Origin: Mangrovimicrobium sp048323675
GTDB taxonomy: Bacteria > Pseudomonadota > Gammaproteobacteria > Pseudomonadales > Halieaceae
Reading direction: 5' to 3'
Assembly: GCF_048323675.1 (NCBI RefSeq)
Contig: NZ_JBLWFK010000001.1
Location: forward strand, 124,001-188,000
Length of the DNA stretch: 64,000 nucleotides
Positions 51,279 to 58,738 of the stretch are shown piece after piece; within the stretch, counting starts at the first letter, position 1; each line of letters begins with the position of its first letter. The notes under the pieces were generated by a model. It had not been told where the DNA came from, did no database searches, and was given only the letters and a program-made list of their open reading frames with translations. The position numbers and the translations under genes are program-made.

Positions 51279-54044
51279 TCAGGTAGTGATAATCAGGCGC
51301 AGCGCCTGCATCTGCAGGTTGGCGTGCTGGATGTGCAGGGCGCACTCCTCGATGCGGTAGCGCAGGTGGTCGAGTTCCTCGCTGCGAATCGCGGGGTTGA
51401 TCGCCTGCAGTGCCTCCAGGCGCGCCAGTTCGGATCCCAGTTCGGCGCGCATCCGCGACTCGGCTTGCGCCAGCACTTCCCGGACGCGGGTTTCGGCGTG
51501 GGCGTTGGCCAGGGCCATCTTCGCATCGACTTCCTGGTGCACCTGCTTGATGATCGCCAGGGCGGTGGGTTTCTTGACCCGTTCGATCAGGTTGTTGAGG
51601 CGCTCGTGGGGCACCAGTCCGGCGAGCTGTTTGCCGCGCGCGTCCACCAGCAGGCGAAGCGGCGTCACCGGCAGGAAGCGGTCGACCTGCAGCGACTTCG
51701 GCGCCACGCAGTTCACCGTGTACAGGGCTTCCAGCAGCATGGTGCCGGCGGGCACGCCCTTGAGCTTGATGGTGCCGATAGCGGCGTTGCCGAGCTCGGT
51801 GGAATGCACCATGTCCATCGCTTCCTGGATGATCGGGTGTTCCCAGCTGATGAACTCGATATCCTCGCGGGCCAGCGCCTTGTCGCGGCTGAAGGTCACC
51901 GTGGTGCCCTCGTCGGTGACGCCGGGGAAGTGGCCGGTGAGCATGTGTTCCGAGGGGCGCAGGACCAGACTGCGCTCGGAGTGGAACTCGGTGTCGACGC
52001 CATAGGCCTCGCACAGCGCCTCGAGATACTGCTCCAGTGAATCGTCCGCCTCCATCGCCTCGATATCCGCGATCAGCGCGTCGGCGATCTCCCGGCGACA
52101 GGAGTTGCGCTCCAGCAGGCGGTCGCGGCCCTCGCGCAGTTCCGCGCGGGTCTGCAGGGTGAACTCCGCGGTGTCGGTGAGCAGGGCGTCGAAACCTGCA
52201 TCGCGCTTTTCCAGCTGCGGCAGCAGGCGGTCCTCGAAACGGCTGAAAATCATGTGCCCGGCGGAACAGCTGTCGCGGAACAGGTCCATGCCCCGGTCAT
52301 ACCATTCCACCAGGGTCTGCTGGGCGCTGTCCTCGAGGTAGGGCAGGTGAATCTGCACGTCCTCGCGCTGGCCGATGCGGTCGAGGCGGCCGATGCGCTG
52401 TTCCACCAGGTCGGGGTTCAGTGGCAGGTCGAAGAGGATCAGGTGGTGGGCGAACTGGAAGTTGCGCCCCTCGCTGCCGATTTCCGAGCAGACCAGGGTC
52501 TGCGCGCCGCCGGTTTCGTCGGCGAAGTAGGCAGCGGCGCGATCGCGCTCGAGGATCGACAGCCCCTCGTAGAATGCGGTGGAGCGGATGCCGGCGCGCA
52601 GGTGCAGGTGGTGCTCCAGGGCGACCGCGGTTTCCGCGCGGGCGCAGATCACCAGGGCCTTCGCCGGTTGCAGTTCCTTCAGCTTGCGCACCAGCCAGTC
52701 GACCCGCGGGTCGAACTTGAGCCAGCTGTCGTCCAGCCAGGGCGACTCCGGGTAGAGGCGCTCTTCCAGGGGCAGCTCGGCGTGGGCGTATTCCTCCGGT
52801 TGCGGCAGGGGGTAGCGGTGCAATACGCGTGCGGGAAAGCCCTGTACCGCCGCCCGGGTATTGCGGAACAGTACCCGGCCAGTGCCGTGGCGGTCGAGCA
52901 ACTGGGTGACCAGTACATCCGCGGGCTGGTCGGGGTCCATGCCCTCGGGCAGGTTGTCGGGAATCTCCCCGGCCTCGATGGCGTCGGCCATGTCGCTCAG
53001 CGCGCGGTAGTCCTGCTCTTCGGCGAGGAAGGCGTCGAGGTCGTGGAAGCGCGCCGGGTCGAGCAGGCGCAGGCGGGCGAAGTGGCTGGCCCGGCCCACC
53101 TGTTCCGGGGTCGCGGTCAGCAGCAGCAGTCCGGCGCTGCTGCCCGCCAGGGTTTCCACGAAGCGGTAGTCATCGCCTGCGGATTCCGGCGACCAGTGCA
53201 GGTGATGCGCCTCGTCGACCACGACCAGGTCCCAGGGAACGCCGGTCGCCAGCGCCTGCAGATCCGGCTGCTCGAGGAACAGTTCGGTACTGCAGAGGAT
53301 TTGCTGCTCGCTCTCGAAGGGGTTGCCCGATGCGCCGCTCTCCGCCACCCGTTCGGCGTCGAACAGGGCAAAGTGCAGGTTGAAGCGGCGCAGCATTTCC
53401 ACCAGCCACTGGTGCAGCAGGGAGGGCGGAACCAGGATCAGCACCCGGCTGGCGCGACCGGTGAGCAGTTGCTGCTGGATGATCATCCCCGCCTCGATGG
53501 TCTTGCCCAGGCCGACCTCGTCCGCCAGCAGGACCCGGGGCGCGTGGCGTCCACCGACTTCGCCGGCGATATAGACCTGGTGCGGCAGCAGGCTGGTGCG
53601 GGAGCCGAGCAGGCCGCGCGCGGGGCTGGTCTGCAGGCGCTGCAGGTGGCTGAAGGTGGCCACGCGCAGGGCGAAGTCGGCGTTCTTGTCGAAGTGGCCG
53701 TTGAGCAGGCGCTGCTGGGGCGTGGTCAGCTGGACGAAGGCGTCCAGTTCCAGTTCGGAAACGGTCACTTCCTGCTCGTGATGGTCGAGGCCGGTGTACA
53801 TCAGCAGGCCCTGGCGCTCGATCACCGCAGTGACGACCAGTTCCACAGCTTCCACGGTGCTGATGTGGTCGCCCGCCTTGAAGCGCAGGCGGGTCAGCGG
53901 GGCGTTGTCGGTGGCGTAGGTGCGCTCTTCGCCGACTGCGGGAAAGCTCAGGGTTACCCGGCGGCCCTCTGTCGCGACGACCACGCCGAGACCGAGTTGT
54001 GCGTCGGCGTGGCTGACCCAGCGCTGTCCGATCTGGTATTCCAT
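51279..54044 (-). CDS. rapA: RNA polymerase-associated helicase RapA
   Basis: 921 residues from ATG 54044 (homology starts MEYQIGQRWVSHADA); about 45 shorter than E. coli RapA. SWI2/SNF2 ATPase that recycles RNA polymerase after transcription. Helicase motif I ADEVGLGKTIEAGMII, motif II VVVDEAHHLHW (DEAH), motif III LLTATPEQ and the second lobe IGSEGRNFQFAHHLILFDLP with RIGRLDRIGQ are all visible. The tatD stop overlaps its start by one base. It ends the LysR-tatD-rapA operon, convergent with the lipoprotein gene. Confidence 0.95.
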   Translation of the reverse strand: MEYQIGQRWVSHADAQLGLGVVVATEGRRVTLSFPAVGEERTYATDNAPLTRLRFKAGDHISTVEAVELVVTAVIERQGLLMYTGLDHHEQEVTVSELELDAFVQLTTPQQRLLNGHFDKNADFALRVATFSHLQRLQTSPARGLLGSRTSLLPHQVYIAGEVGGRHAPRVLLADEVGLGKTIEAGMIIQQQLLTGRASRVLILVPPSLLHQWLVEMLRRFNLHFALFDAERVAESGASGNPFESEQQILCSTELFLEQPDLQALATGVPWDLVVVDEAHHLHWSPESAGDDYRFVETLAGSSAGLLLLTATPEQVGRASHFARLRLLDPARFHDLDAFLAEEQDYRALSDMADAIEAGEIPDNLPEGMDPDQPADVLVTQLLDRHGTGRVLFRNTRAAVQGFPARVLHRYPLPQPEEYAHAELPLEERLYPESPWLDDSWLKFDPRVDWLVRKLKELQPAKALVICARAETAVALEHHLHLRAGIRSTAFYEGLSILERDRAAAYFADETGGAQTLVCSEIGSEGRNFQFAHHLILFDLPLNPDLVEQRIGRLDRIGQREDVQIHLPYLEDSAQQTLVEWYDRGMDLFRDSCSAGHMIFSRFEDRLLPQLEKRDAGFDALLTDTAEFTLQTRAELREGRDRLLERNSCRREIADALIADIEAMEADDSLEQYLEALCEAYGVDTEFHSERSLVLRPSEHMLTGHFPGVTDEGTTVTFSRDKALAREDIEFISWEHPIIQEAMDMVHSTELGNAAIGTIKLKGVPAGTMLLEALYTVNCVAPKSLQVDRFLPVTPLRLLVDARGKQLAGLVPHERLNNLIERVKKPTALAIIKQVHQEVDAKMALANAHAETRVREVLAQAESRMRAELGSELARLEALQAINPAIRSEELDHLRYRIEECALHIQHANLQMQALRLIITT

Positions 54045-54856
54045 CAGGTATCTCCGAAAAACAACCGGTGACTGTTGCGCCAGGCGTGATCGAGCAGTTC
54101 CTCCACCGGCAGGTTCAGGCAACTGGCGACCTGCTCGGCAACAAAGGGCAGGTAGCAGGGCGCGTTGGGGCGGCCGCGGTAGGGCACCGGGGTCAGGTAG
54201 GGCGAGTCGGTCTCCAGCAGGGCCTGTTGCGGCGGTGTGGCCGCGATCACTTCGCGTACATTGTCGGCGGCCTTGAAGGTGGCGATGCCGTTGAAGCCCA
54301 GGGAAAAGCCCTCGCCCAGGCAATATTCGGCCAGCGCCAGCGACGAGGTAAAGCTGTGGATCACGCCCTTGCGCGACAGGCGATCGCTGAAATTGGCGAG
54401 GATGGCGCGGGTGTCGTCGTCCGCCTCGCGGGTGTGGATGACCACCGGCAGGTCGAGGTCGACGGCAATTTGCAGCTGGCGCTCGAAGACCTCCCGCTGT
54501 ACCGCCCGGTCGGCGTGGTCGTAGTAGTAATCGAGGCCGATCTCGCCTACCGCGAGCAGGCGCTCGTCGGCCAGCGCATCGCGGATACGGGAATCCACGG
54601 CATCGTCATAGTGCGCCGCCTCGTGGGGGTGAATGCCCTGGGTACCCCAGATATGCCCGGCCTGGCGGGTGAGCTGCCGGACCCGGTCGAGGTTGCCGGG
54701 CGATACCGCGATGGTAATGATTTTTTCCACGCCCACGTCGCTGGCGCGCTGCAGGGTCTCGCCCAGGGCGTCCTCGTCGAGATAATCCAGGTGGCAGTGG
54801 GTCTCGAAAATCGGTGTCTCGAAACGGGGGATTTCGCGGCGCTGCTGCTTGCTCAT
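54044..54856 (-). CDS. tatD: TatD-family deoxyribonuclease
   Basis: 270 residues from ATG 54856. Metal-dependent hydrolase of the TatD family with FETHCHLDYLDE at the N-terminus (HxHLD), IHPHEA, AVGEIGLDYYYD and VIHTREADDD, then the late LETDSPYLTP with the metal-binding aspartate and RGRPN. It acts on DNA as a 3'-exonuclease. It starts 20 bp after the LysR stop and its TGA shares one base with the rapA ATG. Confidence 0.94.
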   Translation of the reverse strand: MSKQQRREIPRFETPIFETHCHLDYLDEDALGETLQRASDVGVEKIITIAVSPGNLDRVRQLTRQAGHIWGTQGIHPHEAAHYDDAVDSRIRDALADERLLAVGEIGLDYYYDHADRAVQREVFERQLQIAVDLDLPVVIHTREADDDTRAILANFSDRLSRKGVIHSFTSSLALAEYCLGEGFSLGFNGIATFKAADNVREVIAATPPQQALLETDSPYLTPVPYRGRPNAPCYLPFVAEQVASCLNLPVEELLDHAWRNSHRLFFGDT

Positions 54857-54876
54857 GGTGACGGTGGTTGGCTCGT

Positions 54877-55848
54877 TTACCTCGTTGCTGGAACGCGCTG
54901 GCGCAATTTGCGCGGCGGTGCCGGCCGCAGGTCGCGGATGGTATCGCTGATCTGCTCCCATAGCCAGTTATGCAGCGGGGAATTTTCCGTGCGCTGGTGG
55001 GCGACGAGCGAATATTCCACGGAATATTGCTCGTCCGTCGGCAGGGGCAGCGCGGTGATTCCCTGGCTCAGCTTCTCGTTCTGGGTCAGGTAGGAGGGGC
55101 CGAACATATAGTAGTTGGTGCTGCGCAGCACCTCGATCGCGGTCATCAGGTGGGAGATCTCCAGCGCGCCCTGGCCCGGGTGGGACATGCGGTCGACGAT
55201 CTCCAGCACGCTGCGCTCCTCGGCGTGCTCGCGGTCCGAGACATACAGGCGGATACAGGGGTAATCCGCCAGGTCCTCGATGCCGAAAGCGCTGTTGCAC
55301 AGCGGGTGGTTTTCCCGCACCAGGATAGCCGGTGGGCTGCCGCCCAGTGGCAGCAGGCGGTAGGCGGGGCCGTAGTGGGACTGGTTGATGTGCAGGGCGA
55401 AATCGAGATTGCCCAGGGCCAGTTGCTCCAGCTGGTTTTCCACCCGGGTGACGATACGCAGCCGCAGGCGCGGCGCCTGGCGTTGCAGGCGCTCGGCGAG
55501 GGTCGGCAGCAGTGTCACACCGATATATTCGCTGAGCGCGATGGTGATTTCCGTGTTGACGCTGGCGGGGTCGAACTTTTCCCCGGCCACCAGCTGGCGG
55601 ATGTTGCCGAGGATGTCGCTGAGGCTGCGGGCCAGTTCCTGGGCCCGCGGCGTGGGCTGCATGCCGTGGCTACTGCGGGTAAACAGGGGGTCGTTGAACA
55701 GGGAGCGCAGCCGCGTCAGGGTTTTACTCATGGCGGGCTGGGTGATGTACAGCCGCTCCGCGGCCCTGGAGACGCTGCCTTCCTCCAGTAAAACCTGTAA
55801 TGCAATCAACAGGTTAAGATCTATACGTGCGAGGTCTCGGGTATCCAT
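54877..55848 (-). CDS. LysR-family transcriptional regulator
   Basis: 323 residues. N-terminal winged helix: LNLLIALQVLLEEGSVSRAAERLYITQPAMSKTL (as LQVLLEEGSVSRAAERLY) with the typical TQPAMS recognition helix start, followed by the NodD/NahR-type beta/alpha effector domain. The pattern ARIDLNLLIAL is shared by the NahR/LinR group. It is the first gene of the operon with tatD and rapA. A perfect dyad lies 9 bp upstream of its start, and a possible small RNA diverges from it. Confidence 0.93.
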   Translation of the reverse strand: MDTRDLARIDLNLLIALQVLLEEGSVSRAAERLYITQPAMSKTLTRLRSLFNDPLFTRSSHGMQPTPRAQELARSLSDILGNIRQLVAGEKFDPASVNTEITIALSEYIGVTLLPTLAERLQRQAPRLRLRIVTRVENQLEQLALGNLDFALHINQSHYGPAYRLLPLGGSPPAILVRENHPLCNSAFGIEDLADYPCIRLYVSDREHAEERSVLEIVDRMSHPGQGALEISHLMTAIEVLRSTNYYMFGPSYLTQNEKLSQGITALPLPTDEQYSVEYSLVAHQRTENSPLHNWLWEQISDTIRDLRPAPPRKLRQRVPATR

Positions 55849-55856
55849 TGGCTATA

Positions 55857-55873
55857 CATGAATCTCATTCATG
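55857..55873. promoter_or_regulatory. Perfect dyad upstream of LysR gene, likely autoregulatory site
   Basis: ATGAAT and ATTCAT pair around CTC within CATGAATCTCATTCATG. It fits the T-N11-A form of LysR boxes and lies between the LysR start and the promoter of a divergent transcript, as LysR sites usually do. Confidence 0.55.
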
Positions 55874-55893
55874 TTGAGTATGATAAAAATGCA

Positions 55894-55923
55894 TTGGAAG
55901 CATATCAAGTTCGGCATTACTAT
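55894..55923 (+). promoter_or_regulatory. Sigma-70-like promoter for a divergent short transcript
   Basis: TTGGAA (-35) and TACTAT (-10) with 18 bp between them, each 4 of 6 to consensus. It points into a short, structured, ATG-free segment that ends in a strong intrinsic terminator. Confidence 0.35.
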
Positions 55924-55930
55924 TTACCCT

Positions 55931-56045
55931 GACTCGATACCCCAACCCCGGCGCCGGGGAGCACGCCGCAAGGCGAGCGCTGAGGCGCCCCTATCCAGGT
56001 CCAATTGAGTTTTCTTTTTCGACCCGCCGCAAGGCGGGTTTTTTA
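55931..56045 (+). ncRNA. Candidate small RNA of about 115 nt
   Basis: There is no plus-strand gene here, yet an intrinsic terminator with a T run stops plus-strand transcripts at 56045. Between the possible promoter and the terminator the sequence has a perfect palindrome CCCCGGCGCCGGGG (55946-55959) and a hairpin CGCC-GCAA-GGCG (55964-55975) repeating the terminator's loop motif. No ATG frame exists. A LysR-controlled small RNA is the simplest reading; promoter strength is the weak point. Confidence 0.45.
56022..56045 (+). terminator. Intrinsic terminator with GCAA loop
   Basis: ACCCGCC and GGCGGGT pair around GCAA (GNRA type) and are followed by seven T on the plus strand. On the minus strand the stem is followed by CGAAAAAG, so it cannot be the terminator of the minus-strand methyltransferase gene. 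Confidence 0.85.
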
Positions 56046-56100
56046 TGCCCGGTCGAAAAGTGGTGCGCCAGCGCGCAACCTGTGGCGCAGCGGGCGGGGC

Positions 56101-56721
56101 TCAGGCGTTTTCCAGCACCATGATGGCGCCGCTGGCTTCCACTGACCCCCGGGTGCGCCACTCGACGACCTCGGCGCAGTGTTTCTGCGCGCAGCGTTCG
56201 GCGATCTCGAAAAACGGCGGCCGCTCGGGATCTGCAATCAGGATCTGCTTGACGCCCGCCTTGACCGCGCGGTTGACCAGGTTGGTCACCGGATTTACCA
56301 GTTCGTCCCAGAAGCACACATCGGCCGCTATCATCAGGTCGAATTTGGCCAGTTGCTTCGTGCTCAGCTTTTCAAAGCGCGACACCAGGTGGGTGGTCTC
56401 GACGCCGTTGAGGTCGGCGGCGGCCTGCAGGTAGGGAAACACGTCCGGGTCCGCATCCACCGAAGTCACTTTGGCGCCCAGTTTTTTCGCGCACCAGATC
56501 CCCGCGATCCCCCAGCCACAGCCGACGTCGAGGACCCGGCGGCAGTCCGGCGGCGGGTTCTGCTTCAGGTAATCGATGATCAGCGCACTGGACTTCCACA
56601 GTTTGTTGCCGTGAATCGAGGGCTCGTAGCCCTGGCGTTTCAGGCGGCGGATGGCGGGGTGGGACGCTGTGGGCATCCGCACGCCGCGAAAGCGGTGTTC
56701 GGTGCGGCTTGAATTGGCCAA
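56101..56721 (-). CDS. Class I SAM-dependent methyltransferase (METTL-like)
   Basis: 206 residues. SAM motif I VLDVGCGWGIAGIW at about 66-79, motif II strand KVTSVDADPDV, and FDLMIAADVCFWDELV as post-motif, the layout of protein methyltransferases of the METTL21/ETFB-lysine type. N-terminal HRFRGVRMPTASHPAIRRL is shared with small bacterial members of that group. It stands alone, divergent from the TetR gene. The target is unknown; a protein lysine is possible. Confidence 0.82.
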   Translation of the reverse strand: MANSSRTEHRFRGVRMPTASHPAIRRLKRQGYEPSIHGNKLWKSSALIIDYLKQNPPPDCRRVLDVGCGWGIAGIWCAKKLGAKVTSVDADPDVFPYLQAAADLNGVETTHLVSRFEKLSTKQLAKFDLMIAADVCFWDELVNPVTNLVNRAVKAGVKQILIADPERPPFFEIAERCAQKHCAEVVEWRTRGSVEASGAIMVLENA

Positions 56722-57032
56722 ATCAGTTTCCTTCGTGTCGCGTGAAACCCGTCCAATTCCCGCTGGTCGCTGCGGTTGCGCCGCGTGGTGGGGAGTTGTT
56801 GCGGGTTGTCAGAGTGGAGTGGCCTTGCGCGGCAAACAGCGCGAAAACCGTAACGGGATTGTAGTCCTTTCCCGTTGCCGATGTCAGGCGTGTCATCGAA
56901 TTGTCATATTTCGGGGCTAAAAACGGATTTATTACAGCCCATTTCACGCGCTAGAGCGTTCCCGGTTCGCTGGGGTATGATTCGCGGACCACATCGATGC
57001 CGGTCCCGTGGGCCGGGCTGGCGGGGGATCGA
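56722..57032. other. Divergent intergenic region
   Basis: 311 bp between the methyltransferase and the TetR gene, holding both promoters. A TATGAT hexamer at 56976-56981 could be the -10 box of the TetR gene, with no good -35. No clear long palindrome was found, apart from CGCTAGAGCG near 56950. Confidence 0.3.
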
Positions 57033-57713
57033 ATGGAACAGCAGGAGATTCGGGAAATAGAACTGGTCGCCAAGCAGCTGCCACGGCAGGCGCGCGCCAA
57101 GAAGACCTACGAGACGATTCTCGCCTCGGCGGCCGAATTGCTGGTAGAGGTCGGCGTCGAGCGGATTTCGACCAACCTGATTGCCGAGCGCGCCGGTGTC
57201 ACGGTGCCCGCCCTGTATCGTTACTTCCCCAACAAGTACGCGGTGATCCATGCGCTGGGCGTAGACCTTATGCAGCGCCAGAACAGCGCTTTCCAGTGCT
57301 GGATGTCCGGCGTGGTCTCGGAGCACGGCCTGGGGGGGCTGCTGCCCAGGGTCGGGGAAGGACTGGGCGTGATCTACCAGACTACCCGCGAGGACCCCGC
57401 GGGCATCGAGGTATTCAACGCCCTGAGGGCCATGGCGCCACTGCGCGAACACCGCGCATCGTCGCGCCGCAATGCCGCGCGGTACCTGGTGCAGATGATG
57501 GCGCAGTGGCTGGCGATCGACGTCACGCCTCAGCTGGAAGTGCAGGCGCGCCTTACCGTGGACATGGCCTGCGGGATCGTCGAGTCAGCGCTGGAGAGCG
57601 ATCCGCGCGAAGCGCAGGCGATCCTGCAAGAGGGCGCTGTAATGATCGCTGCCTACTGGCAGCAGAATTACGCCCAGAGCACAGGCAACCCGGCCCGCGC
57701 GACCACGACCTGA
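57033..57713 (+). CDS. TetR-family transcriptional regulator
   Basis: 226 residues from ATG 57033 with GGGGG before it; the upstream extension to 56997 is unlikely. N-terminal TetR DNA-binding unit: TYETILASAAELLVEVGVER and then IAERAGVTVPALYRYFPNKYAV, the HTH with YRYFPNK signature. The remaining helical domain binds an unknown ligand. It diverges from the methyltransferase and converges with the membrane cold-shock gene. Confidence 0.93.
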   Translation: MEQQEIREIELVAKQLPRQARAKKTYETILASAAELLVEVGVERISTNLIAERAGVTVPALYRYFPNKYAVIHALGVDLMQRQNSAFQCWMSGVVSEHGLGGLLPRVGEGLGVIYQTTREDPAGIEVFNALRAMAPLREHRASSRRNAARYLVQMMAQWLAIDVTPQLEVQARLTVDMACGIVESALESDPREAQAILQEGAVMIAAYWQQNYAQSTGNPARATTT

Positions 57714-57784
57714 GGTTCTCGCGGTCCGTTCCCCGGCACCCCTCGCTGCCGACGGCCAGGCAACTGGCCTACTCCTGCTGTTTC

Positions 57785-58204
57785 CTAGAGTGGAATCACA
57801 TCCTCTGCCTGAGGGCCCTTGTCGGTCTGGGCTTCGATAAAACTGACGCGCTGCCCGTCGCGCAGCGAACGGTGGCCATCGCCGCGAATCGAGCGGAAGT
57901 GGACAAATATTTCTTCCCCGCTGTCCTTGGTGATAAACCCGAAACCCTTGGAGACATTGAACCATTTGACGGCGCCTTCCTCGCGCGGGCCATCCGCTAT
58001 GGGCGCTGGCGCTGGCGCGGCTGCGGGAGCGCCGCTGGCGCGGTCGCTGCTTGCAGGGGGGGGGTTGAACGAGGTTAACAGGGCGGTAAGGATGGTTGCG
58101 GCAAACAGGGCGGCGACGGGCGGGATGCCGGGTACCAGGCTGATCGCGGCCCAGGCGAGGGCGGCGACGGCAAGGCTGATCAACAGGCGAACGATAATGT
58201 GCAT
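57785..58204 (-). CDS. Membrane-anchored cold-shock-domain protein
   Basis: 139 residues. Two hydrophobic segments at the N-terminus (about 4-24 and 28-45) are followed by a Pro/Ala linker and then a complete cold shock domain (residues 75-139), with GAVKWFNVSKGFGFITKD (RNP1) and EIFVHFRSI (RNP2). The domain would face the cytosol and bind RNA or single-stranded DNA at the membrane. It lies 233 bp downstream of a stand-alone cold shock gene on the same strand, suggesting duplication and addition of the anchor. Similar proteins occur in other marine gammaproteobacteria; role unknown. Confidence 0.88.
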   Translation of the reverse strand: MHIIVRLLISLAVAALAWAAISLVPGIPPVAALFAATILTALLTSFNPPPASSDRASGAPAAAPAPAPIADGPREEGAVKWFNVSKGFGFITKDSGEEIFVHFRSIRGDGHRSLRDGQRVSFIEAQTDKGPQAEDVIPL

Positions 58205-58437
58205 GGGGTCCTCTTTATTATGGCGAAGCCGGGCAAGTCAGATTTCCGGCGGGTGGTGGCGAAGCCGGGACAGGATTGAATGCCCGGCGTTTTGGCCTGG
58301 TGGCTACTGGTGCACAGTCTGCGCATAAAAACACGGGCGACAGACATACCGGACACCTCCAGCCTGTCGTTGGAAAACCGGATTTTTTTCTCGAGGTGCG
58401 GTGGCGTCAGTGGACGGGCCGCACCTCCTGGCGAGAA

Positions 58438-58650
58438 CTACAGCTTGAGGACGTTTTCCGCCTGCAGGCCCTTGGGGCCTTCCACCAGGTTGAATTCCAC
58501 TTGCTGGCCTTCGTTCAGGGTGCGATACCCATCGCCCTGTATGGAACGAAAATGAACGAAGATATCTGCATCGCCTTCTTCACGGGTGATAAAACCAAAG
58601 CCCTTGGCGTTGTTAAACCATTTTACCGTGCCGTTTACACGATCACTCAT
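58438..58650 (-). CDS. Cold shock protein (CspA family)
   Basis: 70 residues, the usual size. GTVKWFNNAKGFGFITREE is RNP1 and ADIFVHFRSIQGDGYRTL holds RNP2, so it binds single-stranded RNA/DNA and melts structures. AGGAAAGTGGT before the ATG provides the ribosome site. It is monocistronic or leads into the membrane-anchored paralogue downstream; the two share the domain with high similarity. Confidence 0.95.
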   Translation of the reverse strand: MSDRVNGTVKWFNNAKGFGFITREEGDADIFVHFRSIQGDGYRTLNEGQQVEFNLVEGPKGLQAENVLKL

Positions 58651-58738
58651 ACCACTTTCCTCGGTATTGCCTATTGCTTTTATTATGCCCGGACGCCGGT
58701 GAGGACAGCCGGGCTTGAAACTTTTTCTGCCGAGGCGG

